NCBI GenBank assembly: GCA_014846175.1
Contig: RKAV01000062.1
Location: 1-57,779, forward strand
Source: a bacterium
GTDB taxonomy: Bacteria; Bacillota_I; Bacilli_A; RF39; UBA660
DNA length: 57,779 nt
Direction: 5' to 3'
In this document: positions 17,464 to 27,107 of the stretch, piece after piece
Numbering within the stretch: the first letter of the stretch is position 1
How the letters are laid out: every line of letters begins with the position of its first letter
Notes under the pieces: generated by a model
What the model was told of the DNA's origin: nothing
Database searches by the model: none
What the model saw: only the letters and a program-made list of their open reading frames with translations
Program-made: the position numbers and the translations under genes

Positions 17464-20052
17464 ATGGTACCAAAGTTTTCTAGAAAAGATGTAGTTAATT
17501 TTAATGAAGAAACATTATATAAAGAATATAAAGATTATGTAGATAAAGATAAAGATTATCTATTTAAAATATTTAATAGTAAAGATACAGGACTTACTAA
17601 TAAAGAGGTAATTAAAAGACGGGAAGAGAATGGAAGAAATGTTATTAATGAAGAAAAGAAGAAAAGTATTTTTACCTTTTTAATAGATTCTTTTAAAGAT
17701 CCATTCATTTATATATTAATAATTTTAGCAACTATTAACTTTTTATTAGGGGATAAATTAGGGGCTTTAATAATTATAATATTAGCACTTACTAGTAGTA
17801 TTATTAGACTTATTCAAGACTATTCGGCTTATAAATTTGATGTAAAATTAAAATCTAAGATATTTACAGTAACTACTGTTATTAGACAAGGTATAGTAAA
17901 AGAGATACCTACAAAAGATATAGTAGTAGGTGATATAATTGAACTTAATGCTGGAAGTATTATACCTAGTGATGCTATTTTATTAGAATCTAAAGATTTA
18001 TTTGTAAATCAAGGGGTATTTACAGGGGAAAGTGTACCAGTAGAAAAGAAAATAAGTAAGAATGGTAAAAGCTTACTTTCAATGGATAGAATATTACTAA
18101 TGAATACTAGTGTAGTAACAGGAAGAGGTAAAGCTTTGGTTATTAAAACAGGAAAGGATACTTATCTTGGAAACATATCTAAGTCAACTCTAAAAAATAA
18201 GACCTTAACTAACTTTGAAATAGGAATGAACGCGATTAGTAAAACCTTAATTCAATATATGCTAGTTATTACAGTATTAGTATTTATCTTAAATGTTCTT
18301 ATTCATCACAATATCTTAGAAGCTTTCTTCTTTGCAGTTTCAGTAGCAGTTGGTATTACACCATCAATGTTACCAATGATAGTTAACGTAAACTTAAGTA
18401 AAGGTGCTAAATCACTAGCTAAAAAAGATACTTTAGTAAAAAGAAGTGAAGCGATTGAAAACTTAGGAGCAATAGATGTTTTATGTACTGATAAGACAGG
18501 TACTTTAACTAAAGGAGAAATAATACTTACTTTGTCACTTGATAGTGAATTTAAAGATAGTATAGATGTTTTGAAATATGCTTATATAAATAGTGTTTAT
18601 AGTACAGGAATAAAAAATATAGTAGATAAAGCGATTATTTCTTATGCTAAGAAAAGAGATATTGAAATAGATAAATATGAAAAAGTAGATGAAATACCAT
18701 TTGATTATGAAAGAAGAAAAGCTAGTATTATTATAAAGGATACTAACGATTATAGAATGATTACTAAAGGAGCTTTAATAGAAGTAATAGATAGTTGTGA
18801 TAGTATTTATTTAAATAAAGAAATAATTAAACTTAATAAGAAAATAAGAGATGATATTTTAACTAAAGCTAGAGAATTAAGTAAAAAAGGTATGCAGGTG
18901 ATTGCTCTTGCTAGTAAAAAGTACACTGATAATAATATTACTGATGATAAAGGATTAGTTTTTTTAGGAGTAGTAGCTTTTGAAGATCCAATTAAACCAG
19001 GAGTTAAAAACACTATTAATAATTTAAAAAGAGTTGGTATTACTACTAAGATATTAACAGGTGATAATGTAGAAGCAACTCAAAATATTTGTTCTTTAGC
19101 AGATATTCCTAATGATAAAGTAGTTACAGGTGAAGAGTTTAGTAAACTTAGTTTGGCTGAACAGAAAAAGATGGTCGAAGAGGTATCTGTTTTTGCTAGA
19201 CTTACCCCACTTGAAAAAGATAACATTATTAAATTACTAAAAGAAAATGGACATGTCGTTGGTTATATGGGTGATGGAGTTAATGATGCTCCAAGTCTTA
19301 TTAGAGCAGATGTAGGAATAAGTGTTAATACAGCTACTTCTATTGCTAAAGAAGCTAGTGATATAATTCTTCTTAAGAAAAGTTTAAAGGTAGTTTATGA
19401 AGGAGTATTAGAAGGTAGAAAAGTCTATGGAAATATTATGAAATATATGAAAATGGCTTTATCAGCTGCTTTTGGAGATGTCTTTAGTGTCTTCTTAGCC
19501 AGTATTTTCTTACCATTCTTACCAATGCTTCCTATTCAGTTTTTACTTCAAGACTTATTGTATGATATGTCACAAACAATGATACCGTTTGATGATGTAG
19601 ATAAAGAATTTTTAATAGTACCTCATAAGTGGGATACTAGTGATTTAAGAAGGTTTATGAATATTATGGGAGTTGTAGCTTCCTCAATAGATATAGTAGC
19701 ATTTATTGGCTTTTACTATTTATTAGGTTTTAATGCTAATAATCCAGTAATGTTTCAAACAGCTTGGTTTATTGAAGGAGTTATTTCACAAACTTTAATA
19801 GTTCATTTTGTAAGAACTGCTAAGATACCATTTATAGAATCAACTGCTAATAAATATTTATTAATTTCTACTTTCTTATGTATAATAGCATCTATGATAT
19901 TACCAATTTTATTAGCACCTATTAAGTCCTTCCATTTCACTTATCTACCACTTAACTTTTATATATTTGTAATCTTTTTATCATTACTATATATTGTAGT
20001 AGAAGAAATAGTTAAGAAAATGTATATTAAAAAATATAAAAGATGGTTATAG
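17464..20052 (+). CDS. mgtA: Magnesium-translocating P-type ATPase (MgtA-like)
   Basis: An 862-residue P-type ATPase. The actuator motif FTGES, the phosphorylated Asp343 in CTDKTGTLTK and the hinge GDGVNDAPSL are all present. The M4 segment GITPSMLPMIVNVNLSKGAK and the later LLQDLLYDMSQTMIPFDDVDKEF match the P3B magnesium transporters MgtA/MgtB. In M4 the usual PEML is PSML here: the glutamate near the ion path is serine, so transport properties may differ. It is single-copy in the window, 60 bases after the ABC gene, with a TATAAT box in the short gap and no obvious Mg riboswitch because the leader is too short. Confidence 0.9.
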   Translation: MVPKFSRKDVVNFNEETLYKEYKDYVDKDKDYLFKIFNSKDTGLTNKEVIKRREENGRNVINEEKKKSIFTFLIDSFKDPFIYILIILATINFLLGDKLGALIIIILALTSSIIRLIQDYSAYKFDVKLKSKIFTVTTVIRQGIVKEIPTKDIVVGDIIELNAGSIIPSDAILLESKDLFVNQGVFTGESVPVEKKISKNGKSLLSMDRILLMNTSVVTGRGKALVIKTGKDTYLGNISKSTLKNKTLTNFEIGMNAISKTLIQYMLVITVLVFILNVLIHHNILEAFFFAVSVAVGITPSMLPMIVNVNLSKGAKSLAKKDTLVKRSEAIENLGAIDVLCTDKTGTLTKGEIILTLSLDSEFKDSIDVLKYAYINSVYSTGIKNIVDKAIISYAKKRDIEIDKYEKVDEIPFDYERRKASIIIKDTNDYRMITKGALIEVIDSCDSIYLNKEIIKLNKKIRDDILTKARELSKKGMQVIALASKKYTDNNITDDKGLVFLGVVAFEDPIKPGVKNTINNLKRVGITTKILTGDNVEATQNICSLADIPNDKVVTGEEFSKLSLAEQKKMVEEVSVFARLTPLEKDNIIKLLKENGHVVGYMGDGVNDAPSLIRADVGISVNTATSIAKEASDIILLKKSLKVVYEGVLEGRKVYGNIMKYMKMALSAAFGDVFSVFLASIFLPFLPMLPIQFLLQDLLYDMSQTMIPFDDVDKEFLIVPHKWDTSDLRRFMNIMGVVASSIDIVAFIGFYYLLGFNANNPVMFQTAWFIEGVISQTLIVHFVRTAKIPFIESTANKYLLISTFLCIIASMILPILLAPIKSFHFTYLPLNFYIFVIFLSLLYIVVEEIVKKMYIKKYKRWL

Positions 20053-20062
20053 GTGATAAAAA

Positions 20063-20806
20063 ATGGAAATAGATGAATTAATTAGTTATATAAATATGTC
20101 TAAAAAAACAGTATTTTTTGGTGGAGCAGGAGTATCTACTGCTAGTGGTTTGCAAGACTTTAGAGGTAGTAATGGACTATATAAAGAAAAAAGAAAGTAT
20201 CCACCAGAAGAGATTTTATCTCATACTTTCTTTATGAAACATACTGATTTATTTTATGAATTTTATAAAGAAAAACTAAATAGTCTTAACTATAACCCTA
20301 ATATTATTCATAAGACTTTAAAACTAATGGAAGATAAAAACTTATTAAGTTCTATAATAACTCAAAATATTGATGGCTTTGATAAGATGGTTGGTAGTAG
20401 AAATGTTTTAGAATTACATGGCTCTATTTTAAGAAACTATTGCCTTAATTGTCATAAGTCTTATAGTGGTGAGTACGTTTTTAAATCCAAAGGTATTCCA
20501 AAGTGTAGTTGTGGTGGTATTATTAAACCTGATGTTGTCTTATATGAAGAAGCACTTGATAATAAAATACTAACTGAAGCTATCAAAGAAGTAAGTGAGG
20601 CAGATTTATTAATAGTAGGTGGAACCTCACTTCAGGTGTATCCTGCATCTTCTTTAGTAACATACTTTAGAGGTAAACATTTAGTTCTTATTAATAAAGA
20701 TGAAACACCTTATGATTATTTAGCAGATATAGTAATACATGATGATTTAGCTAGTGTTTTTGAAAAAATAAATAAAAGTATAAGTTTAAAAAAAGAGGTG
20801 TTCTAG
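20063..20806 (+). CDS. NAD-dependent protein deacylase, Sir2 family
   Basis: A 247-residue sirtuin that would remove acyl groups from lysines using NAD. Residues 20-35 (GGAGVSTASGLQDFRG) form the NAD loop, TQNIDGF follows, His119 in ELHGS is the catalytic base, and Cys127/130 with Cys148/150 bind zinc. IKPDVVLYEE and GTSLQVYPAS complete the family set. The start follows TAGGTGAT. It lies ten bases after mgtA and probably shares its transcript. Its stop TAG overlaps the stop of the convergent gene in a CTAG palindrome. Confidence 0.95.
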   Translation: MEIDELISYINMSKKTVFFGGAGVSTASGLQDFRGSNGLYKEKRKYPPEEILSHTFFMKHTDLFYEFYKEKLNSLNYNPNIIHKTLKLMEDKNLLSSIITQNIDGFDKMVGSRNVLELHGSILRNYCLNCHKSYSGEYVFKSKGIPKCSCGGIIKPDVVLYEEALDNKILTEAIKEVSEADLLIVGGTSLQVYPASSLVTYFRGKHLVLINKDETPYDYLADIVIHDDLASVFEKINKSISLKKEVF

Positions 20807-20824
20807 AAAGGAACAACCTCTTTA
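20791..20824. terminator. Bidirectional terminator between convergent genes
   Basis: AAAGAGGT (20792-20799) pairs with ACCTCTTT (20816-20823); A runs before and T after allow use on both strands. Both stop codons lie within the hairpin. Confidence 0.7.
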
Positions 20825-21603
20825 TTAGTATAATGCTTAATAATATTATGAATGATTATAAATACTATTCCTAAGATTAAGAAACCTAAAGCTAATTTAT
20901 AACCTTTACTTATAAGACTTACTAGTATTTCTAAGTCCTTTTCACTACTAAGTATAAAGTTCATTAAGAAAGTTAAAATAGCAATTAAACTAGCAGTAAA
21001 TAAAGATATAAAAGTATAATATAAGAAGAAACTTAATTTTTTAAGAGTAAGAAGAGCAATACTTACTAACTCTATTACTAGTAAAATAATAGTTAAACTT
21101 CTTACTTTAGAATTACTACAAAAACTTATAACATCTAAGAATCCAGATATATCATTATCTTTATCTTCAATCATTTCATTAGATGATTCGATTACTTCTT
21201 TGCTAGCATTATCACTAATTTCTTTTATTTTTTCATCTGATAGATTAATATCATAATTCTTATTAGCTTTCTCTAAAAATTCTTTAGTTTTTTCTTTGAT
21301 AAGTTCTTCATCAACTTTGCTTTTACTACTAATCTTCTTATCAATTACTTCTTTTAAAATAGTATTAACATACTCTTTCATCTCATCGTTTGATAAAGCT
21401 TTATCAATCTTATCTTGACTGATACCTAAGTCTTCTGCTTCTTGATATAAGTCATTACTATTTACAACAGAATCATCAATTGCTTGATTAGCAATAATTT
21501 TTATTGCTTCACTTCCAACGTAAGGAATTGTAAAAAGTCCTACTAAAACAATAGTAGTTGCAGTTGCTATTATTGTAAGTAAAACTGCTAAAAATTTTTT
21601 CAT
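20803..21603 (-). CDS. Membrane protein of unknown function
   Basis: A 266-residue protein with an N-terminal hydrophobic segment (about 5-27, signal anchor), then about 115 charged, acidic and helical residues predicted to face outward, then three membrane helices (about 165-185, 195-222 and 235-255). The outer part is rich in Lys, Glu, Asp and Ser with coiled-coil character. No family recognised. The start has AAGAGGTG upstream on the minus strand. It is divergent from the CtpE-like ATPase gene. Confidence 0.75.
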   Translation of the reverse strand: MKKFLAVLLTIIATATTIVLVGLFTIPYVGSEAIKIIANQAIDDSVVNSNDLYQEAEDLGISQDKIDKALSNDEMKEYVNTILKEVIDKKISSKSKVDEELIKEKTKEFLEKANKNYDINLSDEKIKEISDNASKEVIESSNEMIEDKDNDISGFLDVISFCSNSKVRSLTIILLVIELVSIALLTLKKLSFFLYYTFISLFTASLIAILTFLMNFILSSEKDLEILVSLISKGYKLALGFLILGIVFIIIHNIIKHYTNKEVVPF

Positions 21604-21688
21604 ATATACACCTCTTAGACATACTATAACATATTTTACTAAATTCTTCTATTATTATGTTATAATTGGTAATAAAGGACGTGATTGG

Positions 21689-24028
21689 ATGAGTAAAAGA
21701 TATAATCCTGATAAGAATATTGGTCTTAGTAAGGAGCAAGTAAATGAAAGAATTAAAGACAATTTAGTTAACTTTAATACAAATGTAAAAACAAAAAGTG
21801 CTAAAGAAATTATCTTAGAAAATACTGTTACATTATTTAATATAATCAATGCTATTTTAGCAGTAGCAATTATTTTAGTAGGTAGCTATAAGAATCTTGG
21901 CTTTCTACTTATTATCGTTTTAAATACTGTTATTAGTACATTTCAAGAATTACATTCTAAAAGTGTTATTGATAAATTATCAGTAGTATCGGCATCAAAA
22001 GTTAAAGTATTAAGAGATAGTAAAGAATATGATGTTAATCTAGATGAAGTTGTTTTAGATGATATTATTTTACTTGAATTAGGTAACCAAGTAATTACAG
22101 ATGCTATTATAGTAGATGGAGTAGTGGAAGTTGATGAGTCATTTATAACGGGTGAAAGTGATACTTTAATAAAAAAAGAAGGCGATATGCTATTATCAGG
22201 TAGTTTTATTGTAAGTGGTAATGCTAAAGCTAAGGTAGAACACATTGGATATGATAACTATACTGCTAAAATATCAAGTGATACTAAGTATATAAAACCA
22301 ATATCATCTGAAATTATGCGTTCTCTTAATAAAATAGTTAAGACTATTTCAGTTATTATAGTTCCTCTTGGAATCTTGCTTTTTGCAAGACAGTTATATT
22401 TATCAGGTAATACTTTACAAAATGCTGTTGTTAACACAGTAGCAGCTATTATAGGAATGATACCAGAAGGATTAGTATTATTAACGTCAACTGTTTTTGC
22501 TGTTTCTGTTATTCGTCTTTCTAAAGAAAAAGTTTTAGTACAAGATTTATACTGCATTGAATCTCTTGCTAGAGTTGATGTGATTTGTCTTGATAAGACA
22601 GGTACTATCACAGAGGGTAAGATGGAAGTAGTAGATGTCATTCCATTAGAGGGAGAAACTAAAGCTTCATTAGGAGATATTTTAGGTAGTATGATGGCAG
22701 CTACAAAGGATAAAAATGCTACTGCTATTGCTATAAGAGATGCTTATTATCGTAAACCAAAATGGAAAGTAGAAGAAGTTATTCCTTTTTCATCCGAAAA
22801 GAAATATTCTGGTGTAAAGTTTGCTACTGATACTTATTTGATTGGAGCAGTAGAATTTGTTTTAAAAGACCATGGTAAGAGTTATCAAAAGATGTTAGAT
22901 GATTATATTAAAAAATACCGTGTTTTAGTTCTAGCCAAGGTTAATAATTACGGTAAAAAGAATGAGGAAAGACAAGCTTTAGGATTTATTTTATTACAAG
23001 ATAAAGTTAGAAAAGAAGCTAAAAAGACATTAGAGTACTTTAAAGAACAAGGTGTTGCTATTAAAATTATATCTGGAGATAATCCTATTACTGTTTCATC
23101 TATTGCTAAAAGAGCAGGACTTACTGAAAAACTTAAGGTGATAGATTTATCTACTTTAAATAGTGAAGAAGAGATACAAAAAGCAGCTTTGGAGTATGAT
23201 GTATTTGGAAGAGTAAAACCAGAAGAAAAGCACTTACTTATTAGAGCTTTAAAAGAAGCTGGTCACAATGTAGCGATGACAGGAGATGGTGTTAATGACT
23301 GTTTAGCTCTAAAAGAAGCAGACTGTTCTATTGCTATGGCTTCAGGAAGTGATGCTGCAAGAAGTGTATCCCAATTAGTTTTACTAGATTCTAATTTTGC
23401 TTCTATGCCTAGTGTAGTAGCAGAGGGGAGAAGAAGTATAAATAATCTTGAAAGATCTGCTTCTTTATTCTTAGTTAAAACAATTTATGCAGGAATACTT
23501 GCTTTCTTATTTCTATTTATAGAAATGTCTTATCCTTTTATACCGATTCAGTTGACACTTGCCAGTGTAGTAACTATTGGAATACCATCATTTGTCTTGG
23601 CACTTGAACCTAATAAAGAAAGAGTAAAAGGAAAATTCTTAGTGAATGTCTTAAAGAAATCAGCACCACCGGCCTTTACAATTATCCTAAATATTTTACT
23701 AATATGTCTAGCAGGGCAGATGTTTAGTCTTAGCTATGCTAAAATATCAACATTATGTTTAACCTTAACTGGTTATACATCATTTATTCTTTTATTTAAG
23801 ATATGTAGACCATTTAATAGAATAAGACTAATTTTATTTAGTACAATGTTTTATCTATTTATATATGCTATCTTTAATTTAACTACTTTATTTTCTATAA
23901 CACATTTTAATATCTTTATGATTTTTCTAGCATTTATCTTAATGTATTTATCACATAGATTATATACTTTCTTTGAAATGCTTATTGATAAACTTATGGT
24001 GAAATTAAGTAGTAAAAATATGATATAA
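21689..24028 (+). CDS. CtpE-like cation-transporting P-type ATPase
   Basis: A 779-residue P-type ATPase with actuator FITGESD, phosphorylated Asp302 in CLDKTGTITEG and hinge TGDGVNDCLALKEAD. The M4 motif MIPEGLVLLTS carries the PEGL seen in Ca-type pumps. Overall pattern and length resemble the CtpE/Exp7 group of bacterial cation pumps, for which calcium export or uptake roles have been proposed. The ion is not fixed by sequence alone. The start ATG follows AAAGGACGTG. It ends at its own terminator. Confidence 0.88.
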   Translation: MSKRYNPDKNIGLSKEQVNERIKDNLVNFNTNVKTKSAKEIILENTVTLFNIINAILAVAIILVGSYKNLGFLLIIVLNTVISTFQELHSKSVIDKLSVVSASKVKVLRDSKEYDVNLDEVVLDDIILLELGNQVITDAIIVDGVVEVDESFITGESDTLIKKEGDMLLSGSFIVSGNAKAKVEHIGYDNYTAKISSDTKYIKPISSEIMRSLNKIVKTISVIIVPLGILLFARQLYLSGNTLQNAVVNTVAAIIGMIPEGLVLLTSTVFAVSVIRLSKEKVLVQDLYCIESLARVDVICLDKTGTITEGKMEVVDVIPLEGETKASLGDILGSMMAATKDKNATAIAIRDAYYRKPKWKVEEVIPFSSEKKYSGVKFATDTYLIGAVEFVLKDHGKSYQKMLDDYIKKYRVLVLAKVNNYGKKNEERQALGFILLQDKVRKEAKKTLEYFKEQGVAIKIISGDNPITVSSIAKRAGLTEKLKVIDLSTLNSEEEIQKAALEYDVFGRVKPEEKHLLIRALKEAGHNVAMTGDGVNDCLALKEADCSIAMASGSDAARSVSQLVLLDSNFASMPSVVAEGRRSINNLERSASLFLVKTIYAGILAFLFLFIEMSYPFIPIQLTLASVVTIGIPSFVLALEPNKERVKGKFLVNVLKKSAPPAFTIILNILLICLAGQMFSLSYAKISTLCLTLTGYTSFILLFKICRPFNRIRLILFSTMFYLFIYAIFNLTTLFSITHFNIFMIFLAFILMYLSHRLYTFFEMLIDKLMVKLSSKNMI

Positions 24029-24072
24029 AAAAAAGTCATAGATATCAGTTTGATATTTATGATCTTTTTTAA
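24027..24072 (+). terminator. Terminator after CtpE-like gene
   Basis: A-run, then GTCATAGATATCA paired (small bulges) with TGATATTTATGATC and a T run. Confidence 0.75.
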
Positions 24073-24115
24073 GTATAAATAAAAATAAAAACCCCTAAGG
24101 GTTTAAAATTCTAAA

Positions 24116-24206
24116 TGGCGGAGACAGAGGGATTTGAACCCTCGCGACAGTTACCCATCCTACTCCCTTAGCAGGGGAGCCTCTTCAGCCTCTTGAGTAT
24201 GTCTCC
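24116..24206 (-). tRNA. tRNA-Ser (GCT)
   Basis: Class II tRNA on the minus strand: acceptor GGAGACA/TGTCTCC, anticodon loop containing GCT within CTCCC...GGGAG, a long variable arm and encoded CCA. Confidence 0.95.
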
Positions 24207-24226
24207 AAATTGCTTCCGTAGTTATA

Positions 24227-24255
24227 ATATTACCGTAAAATGAAAGTGATGTCAA
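24227..24255 (-). promoter_or_regulatory. Promoter of tRNA-Ser
   Basis: On the minus strand TTGACA (24255-24250), a 17-base spacer and TAATAT (24232-24227) lie 20 bases before the tRNA. Confidence 0.85.
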
Positions 24256-24607
24256 CACTTTTGCAAAGAAAAAGTGAAATTGAACTAATTAAATGTTACT
24301 ACTCAGCCATAATGTAAAAAAATGATACAAATCTAGTAAAATGAGTTATAATATATACAGCGAAATACAACTATCCTAAATAAATTAGTGTCTCGCTTTT
24401 TTAATTATTTTATGCTGATATAGAAGTACTGGATAACTATATTTTTATTATTGATGGATATATCTTTGATGAACTAGAAATCGTCCAAAGTTCAACAACT
24501 AATAAAGAAAGATGTCCAATTAGATAAAATAAAATGAGGGCAGCATTTGTTGCAATTCCAATAGTAATATATCAATAAATATAATAATTAAAAATATTAA
24601 TATATTT
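24256..24607. other. Gene-free stretch before HD-kinase gene
   Basis: Contains TATAAT-like boxes near 24350, a weak AGCGA...TCGCT hairpin with T run (about 24359-24402), and a roughly 40-codon coding-like fragment without start (24408-24527, reading FYADIEVLDNYIFIIDG and onward to a TAA) that could be the remnant of a gene. Nothing firm. Confidence 0.4.
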
Positions 24608-24631
24608 AGGAGGATTTCTAGGAGGATTTCT
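24608..24631 (+). repeat. Tandem 12-base duplication carrying two ribosome binding sites
   Basis: AGGAGGATTTCT occurs twice without gap (24608-24619 and 24620-24631) directly before ATG 24632. The second copy has optimal spacing. Confidence 0.9.
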
Positions 24632-26590
24632 ATGATGCACGTTACAAAGGAATTAAAAGATTATATTGAACAACAAATATTACTAATATATGAAAAAAAT
24701 GATAATGGTCATGGTATTGAACATATTAAATATGTTATTAAAAGAAGTTTAGAATTTGCTAACCAATTTCCTCATATAAATCTTGACATGGTGTACACTA
24801 TTGCTTCTTTTCATGATGTAGCACACCATATAGATAAAGACAAACATGAAATATTATCTGCTAAATTATTTTATGAAAATGAAAAGATGAAAGATTTCTT
24901 TGATGATAAACAGAGAATAATTATTAAAGAAGCAATAGAAGATCATAGAGCATCATTAGAATATGAACCTAGAAGTGATTACGGTAAGATAATTTCATCG
25001 GCTGATAGAACAACTAATATTGAATCTATATTAAAGAGAACTCATTCTTATACTACTAAACATTACCGAGATTTAGATTTATGTCAAATGGTTGAGCGTT
25101 CTTATAATCATGTGCTTAAAAAGTATGGTGGTAATGGTTATGCTAAAAATTATTGCTATGATAAAGATTATGAACAATTTAAACAAGATGTTAAAAAAAT
25201 CTTAAAGAATAAATGGGAGTTTACAAAAAAATATTTGGATGTAAATGAAATTATGGATTTAAAAGAAAAAGCAAAATTATTTGCAATAAATGCCCATATG
25301 GGACAAATTAGAAAAAGTGAACCAGATAAACCTATGATAATACATCCTATTAGTGTAGGCATATTATTAGAAGAATATGGCTATGACGAACCAGTAGTAG
25401 CTGCAGGTTATTTACATGATGTCGTAGAAGATACTAAATATACCATTGAAGATATAAAAAGAGAATTTGGTAATGAAGTTGCAAACTTAGTTATGAGTGC
25501 ATCAGAGCCAGATAAATCATTATCTTGGGAAGAAAGAAAAACATATACTATTGAAGAAGCTAAAAAATTACCTTTAAGAAATAAGTTAGTTATTTGTGCA
25601 GATAAGATAAATAATTTAGAAGACTTAATGCTTAAATTTCAAAAAAGTGGAAAAAGAGATTTTTCAGCATTTAAGAGAGGTGAAGAACAACAGAAATGGT
25701 ATTATACAAATGTATATGAAAGTTTAATTTATGGCGAAGATGAAAATTTACCTATATTTAAAAGACTTAAAAATGTATTAGATATTGTATTTGCTGAAAA
25801 AGAAGATTTATATTTAAGAGATACTATTTTTGATGATAATAGAAACTACTATGAAGAGCTAAAAAAACTACATGCTCAAAAAGTGGAACTGCAAAAATTA
25901 AAGGCATTAAGTGTATTATCAAAACCATTTGTTATTGAATTTAGTGGTACACCTAGAACTGGTAAAACTACTACAATAAATAATTTATATGATTTCTTTA
26001 AAAAAGGTGGTTTTAATACTGCTGTAATTGAGGAATTTACTACATCTAGATATTATAAAGAAGTATTTAAACAAAAATATAAAGATGTAAGTTCCACTGA
26101 ATCGAATATGGCAATAATAAAAGAGGTTACGAGACAATTAGAAGAAGCACTTAATTCGGATAAAGAAATAATTTTAATTGATAGATCTATAAATGATAGA
26201 CAGATTTGGAATTATAGAAGATATATTCGCGGTGATATGCCAGAAGAACCATATCAAGAAGCAAGGGAGAAATATAGTGCAATATCAAGCAGATTAATAG
26301 ATTTTTTAGTTATTACATATGCCGAGCCTTTAACTTCACTAAAAAGAGATTATAATTCAAGTTTGGCATTAGAAAAAAGAAATTTTTTAAATATTGATAA
26401 TTTAAATGAATATAATCGGAGTTTAAAAGATTTACAAGAGTTATTTGAAACGAGTGTAGATGATTCAATTTTACTAGATACAAGTTCTATGGGTATGGAT
26501 AAGGTTTCTATAGAAATTGCATCACAAATAATGCCTGCTATGAGAAAAAGGTATATTAAAAATTTTAAACAAAAGTATAATTTAAAGTAA
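24632..26590 (+). CDS. Three-domain protein: HD hydrolase, SpoT-like HD hydrolase, P-loop kinase
   Basis: A 652-residue fusion. Residues 1-205 form an HD phosphohydrolase (GHGIEHI, FHDVAHH with H61-D62, EDHR, SSADR). Residues about 210-400 resemble the ppGpp-hydrolase domain of SpoT/MESH1 (MIIHPISVGILLEEYGYDE, YLHDVVEDT with H262-D263, ICADKINNLEDL). Residues about 433-650 form a thymidylate-kinase-like P-loop domain (EFSGTPRTGKTTTIN from 435, IILIDRSINDRQIW, a basic end). No synthetase domain is present. It may clear an alarmone or unusual nucleotides and phosphorylate a nucleotide (inference). A duplicated RBS precedes it and a 14-base direct repeat flanks the locus. Confidence 0.8.
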   Translation: MMHVTKELKDYIEQQILLIYEKNDNGHGIEHIKYVIKRSLEFANQFPHINLDMVYTIASFHDVAHHIDKDKHEILSAKLFYENEKMKDFFDDKQRIIIKEAIEDHRASLEYEPRSDYGKIISSADRTTNIESILKRTHSYTTKHYRDLDLCQMVERSYNHVLKKYGGNGYAKNYCYDKDYEQFKQDVKKILKNKWEFTKKYLDVNEIMDLKEKAKLFAINAHMGQIRKSEPDKPMIIHPISVGILLEEYGYDEPVVAAGYLHDVVEDTKYTIEDIKREFGNEVANLVMSASEPDKSLSWEERKTYTIEEAKKLPLRNKLVICADKINNLEDLMLKFQKSGKRDFSAFKRGEEQQKWYYTNVYESLIYGEDENLPIFKRLKNVLDIVFAEKEDLYLRDTIFDDNRNYYEELKKLHAQKVELQKLKALSVLSKPFVIEFSGTPRTGKTTTINNLYDFFKKGGFNTAVIEEFTTSRYYKEVFKQKYKDVSSTESNMAIIKEVTRQLEEALNSDKEIILIDRSINDRQIWNYRRYIRGDMPEEPYQEAREKYSAISSRLIDFLVITYAEPLTSLKRDYNSSLALEKRNFLNIDNLNEYNRSLKDLQELFETSVDDSILLDTSSMGMDKVSIEIASQIMPAMRKRYIKNFKQKYNLK

Positions 26591-26593
26591 AAC

Positions 26594-26621
26594 AAAAGGA
26601 AGAGTAAAAACTCTTCCTTTT
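26594..26621 (+). terminator. Terminator of HD-kinase gene
   Basis: AAAAGGAAGAGT-AAAA-ACTCTTCCTTTT, a perfect 12-bp stem with A and T flanks, so it may act on both strands. Confidence 0.9.
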
Positions 26622-27075
26622 GAAATACTTCTACCAAGTGTATAAATATACCCGCAACAATCAAAAATGCTTTAGTTATACTATTTTTAGTGATTAAGTC
26701 AATACTTTTTCGCGATTTTCTTTAGATTTGCTATGGGTGATTGCGTGTTTTTTTTATTTTCTATCTTCTATCTTACTTTTATTAGTTGTTTTTATTTTTT
26801 CAAAAGCATAATATTTTTGTGTGAAAAATGAGAAAAAACGATAGTAATTTGCATTAAAATAACCTCCTGTATTCAAAGAAGGCTATTTTATGCTGATTGA
26901 ATACGAAGAAATTACAAGAGGTTATTTTGTTGATTACTAGTAAAAATAAAGGCTGATAATAGAAGTTCATTTTCTGCTAACAATGCTAAAGAAAAAGTAA
27001 AAAAGACATTAGGCTTTCAAAAAAGATACATATCTTTTCTTTTTTGCGTAACATTGCTAAATGAATTTAAAATAA
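26622..27075. other. Gene-free stretch with hairpins
   Basis: No ORF with a ribosome binding site. It contains the nested inverted repeat listed separately (26856-26928) and an AAAAGATA-CA-TATCTTTT hairpin with T run at about 27020-27045. The rest is AT-rich without visible function. Confidence 0.5.
26856..26928. repeat. Nested inverted repeats
   Basis: AAAATAACCTC (26856-26866) pairs with GAGGTTATTTT (26918-26928), and inside it GTATTCAA (26869-26876) pairs with TTGAATAC (26897-26904). Both arms are perfect. It could be a miniature mobile-element remnant or a structured RNA. Confidence 0.7.
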
Positions 27076-27097
27076 AAAGCCTTAAAAATAAGGCTTT
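27076..27097 (-). terminator. Terminator of minus-strand tRNA cluster
   Basis: AAAGCCTTA-loop-TAAGGCTTT perfect 9-bp stem. The T run is on the minus strand, just after tRNA-Glu. Confidence 0.85.
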
Positions 27098-27107
27098 GTA
27101 ATCATTA

